Source: Thozetella sp. PMI_491
Lineage: Eukaryota > Ascomycota > Sordariomycetes > Chaetosphaeriales > Chaetosphaeriaceae
Assembly (NCBI GenBank): GCA_021432635.1
Contig: MU270015.1
Location: forward strand, 906,932 to 970,931
Reading direction: 5' to 3'
Length of the DNA: 64,000 nt
Shown here: one piece after another, positions 32,790 to 43,757 of the stretch
Layout: each line of letters begins with the position of its first letter
How positions within the stretch are numbered: the stretch's first letter is position 1
Program-made: the position numbers and the translations under genes
The notes under the pieces: generated by a model
The model's database searches: none
Seen by the model: the letters and a program-made list of their open reading frames with translations, nothing else
Told to the model about the DNA's origin: nothing

Positions 32790-34492
32790 TTTCGGTCCAG
32801 TCGCCACCAATCGGGAAGCGCCGTCTGTCGGGAAAGGGGGTCAACAAGCCGCGTTTTGGGGTATTTGGGTATTTACAGCTCTGCTTAGCAAGATGGATTG
32901 CAGCGTTCCTTTTTAATGGAGGTTAGCACTTCGCCCCTGAATCGGAAAGATTTCGGGCGGACTAACTTGGCTTTGGCGACAGGCTAGGTAGTTTGACTAG
33001 CAATGAGCTGATTAGACAGCTAAAGCTCACAAAATCCTCTCTCCCTCACATTCTCGTCATCTTGGAAGTCTGCGACCGAGTCTAGCAAAATTCTACGGCT
33101 TTTCGCTTGGAAAGATATGTCAGCTCTGAAGGTTCTATGAAAGCTCTGCCTTGAATCCGTAGGACACTAACTTTTTGAGAGGGGACAAGGGGGGTGGCTA
33201 GTATCTTCAGACCAGCAACTTATAAAATAAGTTTATAGAAGTTGAGCTTTTTTCATATATAGTCATTAATAGTGTCAATGCCGAGCCGTGCGGGAGGTGC
33301 TTGTAGCTTGTAATCTTTACGTTTGTCAGCATTATGTTACTGGCCTCGCTCATGTTCGTTCTCGAAAGCCGCGTTGGCTAGCCGTAAGATTTACTCGCCT
33401 TGTACGACCACAGCAAAGAGTTCCAACGATTCATAGGAGTATGACCGGCACTAAAAAAAGCTTGTGCTGCGATGGAGCCTCTGTAGGTCGAAAGGCAATC
33501 TTGAAGGGCTCCTAGCTCACGCTGAGATGAGGCAGATCATCGCGCAGAACGAAGCAGAAAAGGTCCAAGTTCGTTCCATCAAGTTCGGACGAGGGGTCAT
33601 AGCATGATTAAGGATCTTTCAAGCGGCTACTAATACATTTTCTCGAGGCAATCGACCCGGAAGTGTGTGTTGAGCCGGGTTAGCTCTCTCTCGGACCCTG
33701 GCCTAATTCAGCAAGCCTATGGTTGTGACAGTACACAAGGCTGACCGTATGGGCCTGTGCAGATGGCATGATAGTTTAAGATGTTCTAAATGGCCGGTCG
33801 CTCGCTTAATAGCGAGTCGTACTCGGTATGAGGAATGCCACTTTGTATTTGCTGTCCGTGTGGTGCAATGTGTCGGCTCTCACTGTGTAAGATGATAAGA
33901 GTGACTGCGGGCTATATGGCCATCTACATCTACATGGTGCCGAGTGAATTAGCCAACGCCGTTGCGCAGCGTGCTAGAGCTACTGCTGTTACCCCGAGCA
34001 AACAAAAGCCAGCCCCCCCCCTCCCCTCCCACATATGCCATTGATGTGCCATGTAAGTGGGGTTACGTTCGCTTTAAGCGCTGGAATGTAAAGTCCGAAC
34101 CAACGTAGACTCTAGGTCCTAGTTATCTTCCCCATATATCACCCACGGACTCCGAACACAAGGCAGCGAGAGCCCCGCACGAACTTCGGGGTAGTTTAAA
34201 GAACGAGAGTCCCTCCGCCCATCCGTCATGGATAGCCCGCCTCGGTCTCATGAATTTATGTCAAAGCGGTCGTGAAGTCAATTCCTGTTTTTTAACTATA
34301 GGTTCGCTGCGGGGGAGACGGGGCTCCAAAGCCATCAGGTAGAGAGACAGTAGGTACACTCAGTGTGCAACAAGAGTTATCATATTACCAAACGGAAGAC
34401 CCGAAACCTCTAAGGATACAATAGCTAAGCATTTTTTGGGGCATCCTTATCATTATCATCGTCGTTGCTGACGCTGAGCAGCTAGCACGAAG
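32790..34492. other. Divergent intergenic region, flavoprotein / SDR 4
   Basis: 1.7 kb between divergent genes; a shared regulatory region is possible. No convincing coding frame. Confidence 0.45.
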
Positions 34493-35537
34493 ATGTCTCC
34501 TTTGAAGGATCGTGTGTATACGGTGACGGGTGCCGCGTCCGGCATTGGTCAGGCCGTCGCTATCCGAATGGTGGAGCTGGGAGCCGCGGGCATTGCCCTC
34601 AGCGATGTGAACCTGGCGGGCCTGGAAGTTACGAAGCAGAAATGTCAGTCGTTACAAGTTACAAAAACCCCCTCTCAACTGGATACAAAACCTCATAGGT
34701 CCTAGGCATCGGCATTGGGAATCCAAAAATCACCATAACCAAAGTCGACGTTAGCAATTTCCAGCAGGTCGATACGTGGATTGCGGAAACGATCGAAGAA
34801 TTTGGCCACCTCGACGGGGCAGCCAATGTTGCCGGCATAGCCGGCGGCGATGGAGATACAACCTGCGCAACGATCGTGAGCTAGCCCTTCCGTCGTGCAT
34901 GACGTGGTTGCATTTCTGTTGCGGAGCTCGCCGAGGGTTGCAAAGCTGATCGGTGCCAATTCTTCCCTTCTTCTAGAACCAACAAGATTGGGATCGTATG
35001 ATAGGCGTGAATTTGTCCGGGGTGATGTACTGCATGCGCGCACAGTTGCAGCACCTCCCTCGCCCGGGCGGCGTTATTGTCAACGTCGCCAGCACGTCCG
35101 GGCTGCGAGGACTCGCCCACAACGCGGCATATTCGAGCAGCAAGTTTGGCGTCATCGGACTCACCAGGTCGGCCGCTGGAGAGTTCGGCAGAGATGGCAT
35201 CCGCATCAACGCCCTGCTCCCGTAAGTGGGACGCAGACTCGCTGGCACGAGAAAGTACGATTCTAACCACTGAAGCAGCGGTCCGATCGACACTGCCATC
35301 TTCCGAGACGGCGAGGCTAAGGGCCTTTTTAACGCAGAGGCCATAAGCGGGACAACTTGTCTAGGTCGCATGGGGCTGGCTCATGAAGTCTCCAAGGTCC
35401 TCTGCTTCATGCTGACAGATGATGCATCCTACGTGACGGGAGGTACGTGAAGTCTCCTCCGCCTTGTATCGTATTGCAATTGACGGGGCGCCAAAACAGC
35501 ACAATGGACCGTAGATGGGGGGTACAGTGCCTGCTGA
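34493..35537 (+). CDS. SDR 4, classical short-chain dehydrogenase, 255 aa
   Basis: Five exons: 34493-34643, 34706-34875, 34977-35221, 35279-35442, 35500-35537. Cofactor motif TGAASGIG (12-19) with LSD about 20 residues later (Asp after strand 2, NAD preference). NVAG replaces the usual NNAG, a tolerated variant. NVASTSG holds the catalytic Ser; Y159-x3-K163 is YSSSK; then INALLPGPIDT and WTVDGGYSAC, the typical end, created by the last exon. Normal length and fully intact. Cytosolic. Substrate unknown. Confidence 0.93.
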
Positions 35538-36245
35538 AGAGTCCGACCATAGGCAAAACCGTCAGGTACCGAGTAAAGTTTTCGGTTCGTCTTGGCGTTT
35601 TCAGGCGCGACCCCGGGGATATCGCGTCGCCGATAGTTCCATGAGCACACAAGCAGGCTCGTTCATTACGCTGGGTGATAAACAGCACCGTCGACAACCA
35701 CTCATAAACAAGCATCGGTTGATAGAACTACAAGAAGCTCCTTGTGTGCTGTAGAACTGCGTATTTAATTGACACTTATTCACCCGATTATCTCTTGTGC
35801 CACTGTCTATTTCTTCTATTTCTTTATTCTTTTTTTCAGAGATAGCAGGTTTAACCATATAGACCCGGACCTCTTTATCTTTCGTGCGGGGGTTGATTGC
35901 AAGCTGTCAGCAGTGCCTCTCGGGCTACCATCACTCTGAGCCAAGACCGCCACGCAGTCAAGCCACCGCGCAATATAAGTACAGCACAGCGACATCCGAT
36001 ATCTTAGCTGCCATCTCGCTACCTTCTTCTCGCGGATTACGTCGGATTCCTGTGAAAGGAATATTTAGCGAGAGCTCCTAGGCATGAACAAGATGTCGAG
36101 TTGTTCCACATGGATAAAGTCAACAACCAACAGCGAGAAAAAGGAAATAAATCTAGTCAAAGCACCATATCGGCAAAATACACGTGATAAGCTTGATTTT
36201 TGAGCACCTCTCCTGCTAAAAACCGACTCATATCTTGGTATAGAT
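35538..36245. other. Convergent 3' region
   Basis: 708 bp between SDR 4 and the NTF2-like gene; T-rich 3' side. No gene. Confidence 0.5.
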
Positions 36246-37103
36246 CTAAGTGCTTGAACTTGCCTCCTGAATGCCGCCGATAAGCCACTTCCCCTCCTCT
36301 TTCTTCGAGAAAGTGCAAACGTTAACCCCCTGCGCCTGTTCGGCGCCATCAACCAGAAGCTTAAATGGTGCCCATACGAAAGCAATGTCCTTGTACCGCC
36401 GTACTTCGCAATCACCAAGGGTCTTCTCGAAGACGGCGCTAGGCTTGCTCTCAGCCTCGTCTTTCAACTGCTGTATGTATGCCGGCCACGTGAGCCCAAC
36501 TGGAGACTCCGATCCTCGTGATATCGTAGCCCCGCCTCCCGGCAGCAGCAGTGGTACAATGGCCTCCCAGTCACGTGCCTTGGCATGAGCGAGGAATGTC
36601 TTGAAAGGGGCGGTGATTTCTGGCACAGGGCCGGTCTCAATCACTGGCGATGGCAATCCCTGTGCGAGCTGTGAAAGGGTTGTCAATCCCGAAATCCGCC
36701 ACGGGTTTCCTTCTACATCGCTCTTGCCCGTGAATTGATGCAAGGTGTGGATGGAAACGCCGTGGATCATTTTTTGTCCGTCGAAGTAGCCGGCGTAACC
36801 TCTAAAGTCGACGGCGAGATTCCCGGACGTCCATACCTCCGGCTCGGGCTCCGCGCTTCGATGCTCGAAATTCTTCACGCCGGAACTATACACTTCGGCA
36901 ATCTTTTCGCCGCTCCGCTTGTACATAGTAGTGAAAGTCTCAACATGGAGATCGCCCATGATGAGGCCTACTGAGATTGCGTCCGGCACGACGAAGCGTG
37001 ACACGTTTGTAAATGGAGGTTTCTCGCTGAGGGACTCGTGGAAAGCATTAACGGCAGCCTGGACCGACGCCTTCTCGCCATCTTTCTGTCCCAATTCGGC
37101 CAT
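36246..37103 (-). CDS. Tandem NTF2/SnoaL-like protein, 285 aa
   Basis: Intronless. Start at 37103 (MAELGQKDG), the only ATG near the open frame start. Two alpha+beta cone domains appear in series. Domain 1 covers about residues 15-140: QAAVNAFHESLSEK, then ...EVYSSGVKNFEHRSAEPE and ...WRISGL. Domain 2 covers about 165-280: APFKTFLAHAKARDWEAIVPLL, then VRRYKDIAFVWAPFKLLVDG and KWLIGGIQE. Each ends with the family's usual W-x-I (R/G)-G-(I/L) strand. Single-domain SnoaL-like proteins cyclise, hydrate or isomerise aromatic or polyketide intermediates; a two-domain version may act as an internal dimer or simply bind ligand. No signal peptide. Catalytic residues cannot be assigned by eye. Confidence 0.72.
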   Translation of the reverse strand: MAELGQKDGEKASVQAAVNAFHESLSEKPPFTNVSRFVVPDAISVGLIMGDLHVETFTTMYKRSGEKIAEVYSSGVKNFEHRSAEPEPEVWTSGNLAVDFRGYAGYFDGQKMIHGVSIHTLHQFTGKSDVEGNPWRISGLTTLSQLAQGLPSPVIETGPVPEITAPFKTFLAHAKARDWEAIVPLLLPGGGATISRGSESPVGLTWPAYIQQLKDEAESKPSAVFEKTLGDCEVRRYKDIAFVWAPFKLLVDGAEQAQGVNVCTFSKKEEGKWLIGGIQEASSST

Positions 37104-37428
37104 TGTTACCAATTAAGATTCTGAAGGGCTAGTTGAGCAGTTGCTGCAGAACTGCTCACGAGAGAGTGGTTTGGATAATGAAAAGGATAAGACCAAGTCT
37201 AATCAAGTCAAGTGCAATAAATCTGAGGGTCAGTATTGAGTGTGTTCGAGATATGTATTAGAAAGGAGGACAAAATTCAAACAGGACCGGAGAATTGAAA
37301 TCTCTTGATTTTATTCTACGACCAGATTACTGGGCTCACTCAGTCTCGTACATCGTATACGTATGGATTAGACTTGTATTGGCTCTTTAGTAATAACCCC
37401 GGCAAAACCCCCGGCAAGCAACCCCGCG

Positions 37429-37448
37429 ACTAACTGGACCCAGTTAGT
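37429..37448. repeat. Perfect 9-bp inverted repeat (ACTAACTGG-AC-CCAGTTAGT)
   Basis: Arms 37429-37437 and 37440-37448, spacer 2 nt. One of a group of palindromes in the NTF2/F-box divergent region. Confidence 0.85.
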
Positions 37449-37598
37449 TTTATAATTGGCAAGGAATGTTCTTGGAGTCAAAATCCTTTTTTCAAGCATA
37501 GATTGTCAGCAGAAGCATCCACCTGCCAAAACGACGGCATTTCCGTCCACACAAAGATAATTATAGTAATCTATGTGTGCACGAAAGGGGTCTCCTAG

Positions 37599-37625
37599 TT
37601 AAATCCACCAGACCGGTGGATTTAA
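37599..37625. repeat. Perfect 11-bp inverted repeat with 5-nt spacer
   Basis: Arms 37599-37609 and 37615-37625 (TTAAATCCACC / GGTGGATTTAA), spacer AGACC. A third palindrome, ACTGG-T-CCAGT, follows at 37633-37643. Could be operator-like sites or remains of a small inverted-repeat element. Confidence 0.85.
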
Positions 37626-37956
37626 TAAACTTACTGGTCCAGTGAATACTACGTAAGCCTGGACCCTAACCCTGAGACCACCTTGATGGGAGGGGAGGAT
37701 AAGGCCGACTCATTTATGCATAAAGCATAAAGCGGCGTGGTAAGCTGGACTAATTTCGGCTTAGCGCTTATTTGGGCTCCTTCTGCTACCTTTTGACACC
37801 CCGCCGCACCTTGGTACCTTAATCAGTTGCCTCTCCTCAGTCCTACCGCTAACTGGTTGCCTTGCCATATATGAGGCGCGTAAGACGTTGATATCAGTGA
37901 CCGAGATAAGCCGAATTGCGAAGAAAATACTAGCATCAAGGTTGCTATTTCAGACG

Positions 37957-39609
37957 ATGCCCAGTCTCCTCGGCTTGCCCGCGGAGCTGCTGCGCGGACT
38001 TTTCTCCGTTCTTCCGACTGAATCGCTCTTGTCCCTGTGTCTCACGTGCAAGAGCCTCCATGTCCACGCCGAACATGTTCTATACGAATCGATCTCGTGC
38101 GTTCTCGAAAACGAAAGCACAAATGAGCCTTCTAGCCCATCTTCTGCTGATCTTCTCCTGCGCACGCTATGGTACCGTCCCGATCTCGCCGCCCTCGTTC
38201 GCCATGCACGCTTTGGTACATCTAGGGATGTCCAATGGGATGAGGGGCCCTCCGATATCCCCCCTTTAAATGATTTTGCCGATTACTGGCATCACGCGAT
38301 ACGCCAACTGGACGCGTCCCTACAGGGTGCTCTTGAGCATGAGGTTTTAAGCGGTAATGTCGGCGGGATGACAGCTGTGTTGCTTTCGCGCTTGACTGGC
38401 CTAAGGACCCTGGAGCTGGAGTATAGTCTAGTGTGTTGTTCACAGTCAATTGCCAAGGTCTTGAGCACCTCGTCATCCATGGAGCCCATCTCAGCTGTGT
38501 CATGTTTCCGGTCCCTCAAGGAGCTAAAGGTAGTCAACGACCTCGACAGCACCATACTCCGCCAATGGAAACATGATCTGCAGGACTGGGGCATTCCCCA
38601 GACGATGCTCTCATTCTTTTCTCTTCAATCTCTAGAAACCGTCGAATTGATCCTCCCGAAATCTGATCTCGAATCCTGGACACCCCATCAGTGCATAAAC
38701 TCTCTCGACCTTACGAATCTCATGACTCTCGGCGTCCTTCACGCTGGCGCGAAGCCAGAGGTTCTTGCCAATATGCTCTCGCATACTCCCAACCTCTCAA
38801 CGCTCGAATACTTCTTTGCACAGAACCTTGAGGATCTCAAATATGACTCGTACTATAAGCTGGACTATACTGACGAGTGGCTCCATTTCACGAGGGCCTT
38901 AGGGCATGTTTCAAGCTCGTTGAGAAATCTCGTTATATCAGTTGACTATGCGGTTGTGGATGATTACCCCCCGGAGGAGATGGACGTCCGCTGGGTCAAT
39001 GGCGTTTGGGAGCGACAGGGCCGACTGGGGTCCCTGAAACACATGGTAGCTCTGGAAAGAGTCGAGGCCCCCACCTTTGTCCTCATAGGATGGAGATGGA
39101 CACCTACCCCCGGCCAATTGGCAGCTGTTCTCCCTGCACGACTACGTGAGCTTTGCCTAAGGGATGATCTCATCGAGAGGGTAGACTACCAATGGACGCC
39201 GTGGAATGCAAATGTGACTGGATGGCTTACTAAAAAGTCCTTTTGGGACACCTGCGACCCAACAGAGCTTATCAGGCAGCTCCAGCAGTTTCTACGGGCT
39301 ACAGCAGCGCCTCCGTTGGTTGGCCAGAACACCATTGGGCTCGAGCGACTTTGCCTTAAAGTGCAGAAAGATCGAATCTGGCCAGAGAAGTATCTACAAC
39401 AGGTGGAAGCTATGTGCCGGCAGTCAGGAGTAGAGGCTACCGTGAGGATGCGCGAGAGTGGGTTTCTCACTTGGACTAAGGAATGGAACGACAATATCAA
39501 AGAGATCACCCTTAGAAGTGAACTCTCCCAAGTGTCTGGAGAGGGACTTGAAAGGTACCCTTGGAGACGTCTCGAAGAGCCTCGCCGGCAATTTCGAGAG
39601 AACTCTTAA
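37957..39609 (+). CDS. F-box protein, 550 aa
   Basis: N-terminal F-box: LGLPAELLRGLFSVLPTESLLSLCLTCKSLHVHAEHVLYESI, about residues 4-46 (quoted here only as its span and key L-P-x-E and L-x-x-L pattern). The rest is a leucine-containing, LRR-like region without clear repeats, typical of fungal F-box proteins that act as substrate adaptors of SCF ubiquitin ligases. Start at 37957 puts the F-box at the N terminus; the frame extends 23 codons upstream to 37888. Intronless. Probably a housekeeping or lineage-specific gene, not a pathway enzyme. Confidence 0.85.
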   Translation: MPSLLGLPAELLRGLFSVLPTESLLSLCLTCKSLHVHAEHVLYESISCVLENESTNEPSSPSSADLLLRTLWYRPDLAALVRHARFGTSRDVQWDEGPSDIPPLNDFADYWHHAIRQLDASLQGALEHEVLSGNVGGMTAVLLSRLTGLRTLELEYSLVCCSQSIAKVLSTSSSMEPISAVSCFRSLKELKVVNDLDSTILRQWKHDLQDWGIPQTMLSFFSLQSLETVELILPKSDLESWTPHQCINSLDLTNLMTLGVLHAGAKPEVLANMLSHTPNLSTLEYFFAQNLEDLKYDSYYKLDYTDEWLHFTRALGHVSSSLRNLVISVDYAVVDDYPPEEMDVRWVNGVWERQGRLGSLKHMVALERVEAPTFVLIGWRWTPTPGQLAAVLPARLRELCLRDDLIERVDYQWTPWNANVTGWLTKKSFWDTCDPTELIRQLQQFLRATAAPPLVGQNTIGLERLCLKVQKDRIWPEKYLQQVEAMCRQSGVEATVRMRESGFLTWTKEWNDNIKEITLRSELSQVSGEGLERYPWRRLEEPRRQFRENS

Positions 39610-40878
39610 CTCTGCGGAGGATTGCGCCTATGCCGAATCAGAGCCGAGAGGTTCGGGACGCATGATGTTAATCTAGTCTCCGGTGTCTCACATTAGTATA
39701 GGTACCTTGTGCGCTTTTTAGGCTTTTCTCCATCTAGGTGCTAAAATATATACAACAATGCTATCAAACCCTGCTGCTACTGCGTGCTCACAATGCCTGT
39801 ATAAAGTGGTATGGATCATCACACGTTCGGCCTCCGTCGCTGAGTTAGAGGGTATTCGCTAGCAGACTTGGACCTTGTATGTTTATTTCCCTTTATTTTC
39901 TTGACCGTTACGTTTCCTGAACTCATCCACTGTGCGATGATTGGAGCCCAGATATGTCTTATATTGATTACATGTACTCTCTTCTCTCCGGCGTTGTGTC
40001 GCATTGTGGCGCCTAATCACGAGAGGAGGTATTGGATCCATTCGCCTCTATTGAGAGAAGGATAGTTGAATGACACGTGGCAGCTTTTGAGGTACCTGGA
40101 TGTGGCACCGGATTGCATTCAATAGGCTGCGGCGTATCCCGAGAGCTTTCATCATGCCAGCCTTGCTGGTCAGCATAGTTGTACGGCGGAGAACCCCCAC
40201 CAGCACCGTCGACTTTCTAGGCAGACCGAGACCCGGCCAAATCATTCACCATCAGCGAGCGGCCTACTCCAATGCCGTTCTCGTACGTTTTCCGGTCATA
40301 CACAGGGAAATTCCTAAGACAATTGCCAATCACACTGGCCCTCATACCGGTCGTTGCGTCGGATCATCTCGCGTACAAAAGCATGCTCTTCGCATGTGCG
40401 AGATGACTGCGAAGATCCCGAACGGGCCCAGAGGCACTCGGGCGCGCTGGCAACCACCGGGAGGACACTAAGCTGGGGCTATAGTGTGTGGGGTCGCACC
40501 ATTGCGTTCAATACGCTGTGGGGAGTTTTAACCAGACACAGCTGACCAATTATACCTGCTACAGTGAACTGAAGGATTACAAACACGCTCCATTTCTCTC
40601 CTAAGCGCTTGTCAAAAGTCCCGCGAGACGAAAGTCCTCTTTGACGAATCTGCGGTCTTAGGATCAACTAGACCCCTCTGCTGGCCCCTCTTTTATAAGC
40701 AAATACCGACTAGGCCATCCCAGTCCATCCTGAACCCCACCTCCGCTACTTCGATACCACATACATCTATCTCATTTCCCTCTTAAAGCCCCTCAACTCG
40801 GCACAAAGCAAATACATCCGGCTAGTAGACTGGCTACGCCTTTGCTTCAGAGCTGGATCTTTTCCATATTTAACCAAA
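39610..40878. other. Intergenic region upstream of the GST-like gene
   Basis: 1.3 kb, no recognised gene. A TATA-like TTTTATAAG at about 40691 lies nearly 190 bp before the GST-like start codon; CT-rich sequence follows. Confidence 0.45.
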
Positions 40879-41788
40879 ATGACTGCAAGAGAACTGCCGT
40901 ACGAACTTATCTACTGGCCTGGAGATCCTGGCCGTGGTGAGCACGTTCGCCTGGCCCTCGAGTATGCAAACATTCCCTACCGCGATACTGCGCTTGTGAA
41001 AGACGGTTTCAAAGCGGTATTCGCCCAGATCTCTGACGACGAACTCGGTGACGCAGCCAATCCTCCCGGTTATGCGCCCCCTATGCTGAAGCACGGCGAT
41101 CTCTTCATCAGCCAGACGCCGAATATCCTCATGTATCTCGGTCCGCAGCTCGGCCTCGTGCCAGGGATTGAAGAAGATCCGAGGAACTTGTTCCGCGTAA
41201 ACCAGCTAGTCCTTACCGCGCTGGACGGATTGAGCAATGAGGTCCACGACTGCCACCACCCAATTGGCACGGGGTTGTACTACGAAGAGCAAAAGGATGA
41301 GAGCATCCGCCGCAGCACGGACTGGGTCTACAGGCGACTACCGCTGTTCTTGGGCTATTTTGAGCGAGTCCTCAGGGGAGAAGCGAGCGGGGAGGGTCCG
41401 TGGCTTTTTAAAGGAAAAACGAGCTACGCGGATCTGGTGCTGTATCAGGTGAGCCTTTCGTGATCCTAATTCTAGTTTCATGGGGAGTAATTATGCTTAC
41501 TGAATAATGCAGTGTATCAACGGAACCAGACATCAATTCCCGAAAGCGATAAAAGCGGCGCAAGAGTCAGGTAGATTCGACCGCGTGTTCCAGCTCTACG
41601 ATGCCGTCGAGAACTTGCCGAAAATTAAAGAGTACTTGGCCAGTAGCAGGAGGCAGAAGTACGGCCCGGGGATCTATAGAAATTACCCCGAGCTCGATGT
41701 CTTCGAAGGCAAATTTAGGAATAGGGTAGAAGACATCCAAGAGATGACGAAAGTGTATGAGATGTATAAGCATTTGTTGCCGCAGTGA
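40879..41788 (+). CDS. Glutathione S-transferase-like protein, 281 aa
   Basis: Exons 40879-41448 and 41513-41788, phase 0 intron. Thioredoxin-fold N domain: YELIYWPGDPGRGEHVRLAL with an early Tyr and the GRGE turn used by alpha/mu/pi/sigma-type GSTs for glutathione. P-x-M-L-K and SQTPNILMYLG follow, matching the cis-Pro and the glutathione gamma-glutamyl site (S-Q in place of Q-S). All-helical C domain from about residue 95, longer than usual (281 versus about 210-220), with an extended tail rich in charged residues. Not zeta class (no SSCS motif), so a maleylpyruvate/maleylacetoacetate isomerase role is only a possibility from the neighbouring cupin and FAH relic. Detoxification is the conservative reading. 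Confidence 0.88.
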
Positions 41789-42824
41789 TTACGAAGGTAG
41801 CGGTAGTAGCGAGGCAGACTAAAAGTTTAAATTGCTTTTATTTGTTATATAAGCTTAGTGTAGTAGAGGGAAAAGCCGTAACTTTCGCGTAACTGCCGAC
41901 CGTTTTCTCAGTGTCTACTGGAGCAGAAATACTAGTTACTATGTACATGGTATTTTTATCTGATATAATTAATTAATTCTGTGGACAGTAGTTCTGAGTT
42001 GACTTCTCAGCCTCGGCAGTGCAGGTATTGAATAGGGAACTTGTAGTTAACTATATATTAGAGAAGAAGCGCCTTCAACATATCAAATCCTCCTCAGATA
42101 CTTTAATTGCAAGTGACGTTTTAACCTTTCGACCCTCCTTCCTCGATCTAGCACTATGCCAGAATTCCTGGAGATCTAGTAATCAAACAATAACAGTGGA
42201 CATTCTTGTACAAATATCAAATGAGGTCGTTGGATGAGCACTCAGAACTTGTCCCAAACTATTGCGTCGCAGCGCCAGTACAGGTTTTTGCCTAAATTCA
42301 TCCCGAAGTGTGTGACAGTTACATAGTATTGTCTATGCTGGCATCGGATATCAGTCTCTTATTTGAGAGTTCACTTTATAGCCGCCTGGAAGCGATGATT
42401 GATACCAATCGCGGCAGTGTATGTAATGATGACATATATTTCTTTCTGATATCTGCTCACCTGGGACGTATTTGCTCTGGTTAGAGTGTGTCTCTACACA
42501 TATCACGGGAAACCTAAGAGCGTGGTAGTACTCTTGAACTGGGAAGGCACCGGCCTAGTACATAGCTAACGACGAGTGCGAAACGTGAAAGGGCCGCCGG
42601 AGCGAATAGAAGATAAATCAGATGGTAAAGTTTTACCTTCTACAAGCTCTCGAGCCGGTGCAATCATCCTCCAGGTATTAGCAGTACTATCAGTCTCAGC
42701 GGCCGAATAATGGCACGAGGATTGAGAACGAATTTAGTGTTCTAAGCATGTCTAGATATTAATTCTAGTTTCTATATAATGCTCCAATATACTCCTAGGT
42801 GTGTGGTAGAGGAGTTTACCAATC
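41789..42824. other. AT-rich intergenic region
   Basis: 1 kb between convergent genes, noticeably AT-rich, no convincing frame. Confidence 0.5.
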
Positions 42825-43757
42825 TTAGAGATGGCTGCTCCGAGTCCTTCCCTGCGTCGCCCGACCCTGGAGATTGACGGCAGTTTCCCATGCATTCGAA
42901 ATTGCCCCCCAGTACCTCTCCGGATCCTCGCTTGCATGGCTAACATGTGCCGACTTTTCGAATCTCTCAACCAAACAATTATACGCCATTTCCTTAGCAA
43001 CTGCTATACTCTTCTCGATGTCCTCCCACAACACAAGTTTGTCGGCCTTCGAGTAAAGATACAGCCTGGTTGTTTCCGTTGGCGACGTAAACTTCGGGTT
43101 ATGGATGCCGTCTTCGTACTTCCATCCTATCTCTCTTCCACCAAGCACTAAGCCAGACACGCTAAATGTCACAAAGAGCACAAAAGCCCAAAGCCCATGC
43201 ATTACAGTGGTCGGGACCGGAACCCACTGGGGAGTGGAGATCGCCAGAGCCATTGATGCTCGTGTCACAACCTCAGAGATAGTCAAAGCTCCGGGAGTTG
43301 AGTCACAGATGAGCAACGTATGTGGAAACGGCTGTTGATTCCCTTGCGCTTGTCGATTTTGGTAGGCGATGATGGAAGACACGAAGCTTACCCCGCCTGA
43401 GTTCGACATAACATGGATGAGAGTACGCTTGCTGTAGCATCCCTCTTTCCCGCATCTTGGGGGAAATAACCCGTCGAGGAGAGGTAGCATGGATTGCGTG
43501 TGCTTCTCAACCGTGCAGAACATGGTCTCGAACATGGAGGATTCGACTAAAATGAGGCGAGAGGCTGGGAATAGCGCCCGGTATCCGTCAATATACTTGT
43601 TGATATGCTTAACTTTCCCACCACCCCAGGTGCAGAGGACTATTGTCTCTGGCGATTCGATCGAATTTTCTGTCCCCCTGGACGCATTATCCAAGGCTGG
43701 CTCGAGTATATGTATCTTCTCAGAGACAGAAGTAAATCCTGGGAATTTAGATGTCAT
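42825..43757 (-). CDS. TMEM53/DUF829-family protein, 310 aa
   Basis: Alpha/beta-hydrolase-like DUF829 protein. Features: VLCTWGGG near residue 40 (strand followed by the oxyanion-type Gly turn), RLILVESSMFETMF, a nucleophile-elbow-like VMSNSGGVSF, TLLICDSTPG, a hydrophobic segment (GLWAFVLFVTFSVSGLVLGG) that may insert in a membrane, then LYLYSKADKLVLW and a late His (HVSHASED), a usual catalytic His position. Start chosen at 43757 (MTSKFPGF); the frame is open to 43877. Intronless. Family members sit in nuclear envelope or ER membranes and have no settled reaction. Confidence 0.85.
   Translation of the reverse strand: MTSKFPGFTSVSEKIHILEPALDNASRGTENSIESPETIVLCTWGGGKVKHINKYIDGYRALFPASRLILVESSMFETMFCTVEKHTQSMLPLLDGLFPPRCGKEGCYSKRTLIHVMSNSGGVSFVSSIIAYQNRQAQGNQQPFPHTLLICDSTPGALTISEVVTRASMALAISTPQWVPVPTTVMHGLWAFVLFVTFSVSGLVLGGREIGWKYEDGIHNPKFTSPTETTRLYLYSKADKLVLWEDIEKSIAVAKEMAYNCLVERFEKSAHVSHASEDPERYWGAISNAWETAVNLQGRATQGRTRSSHL

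Larger units (their letters stand above)
37104..37956. other. Divergent region with inverted repeats
   Basis: 853 bp between the NTF2-like gene (-) and the F-box gene (+). Contains three palindromic elements listed separately, otherwise AT-rich. No gene. Confidence 0.5.
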
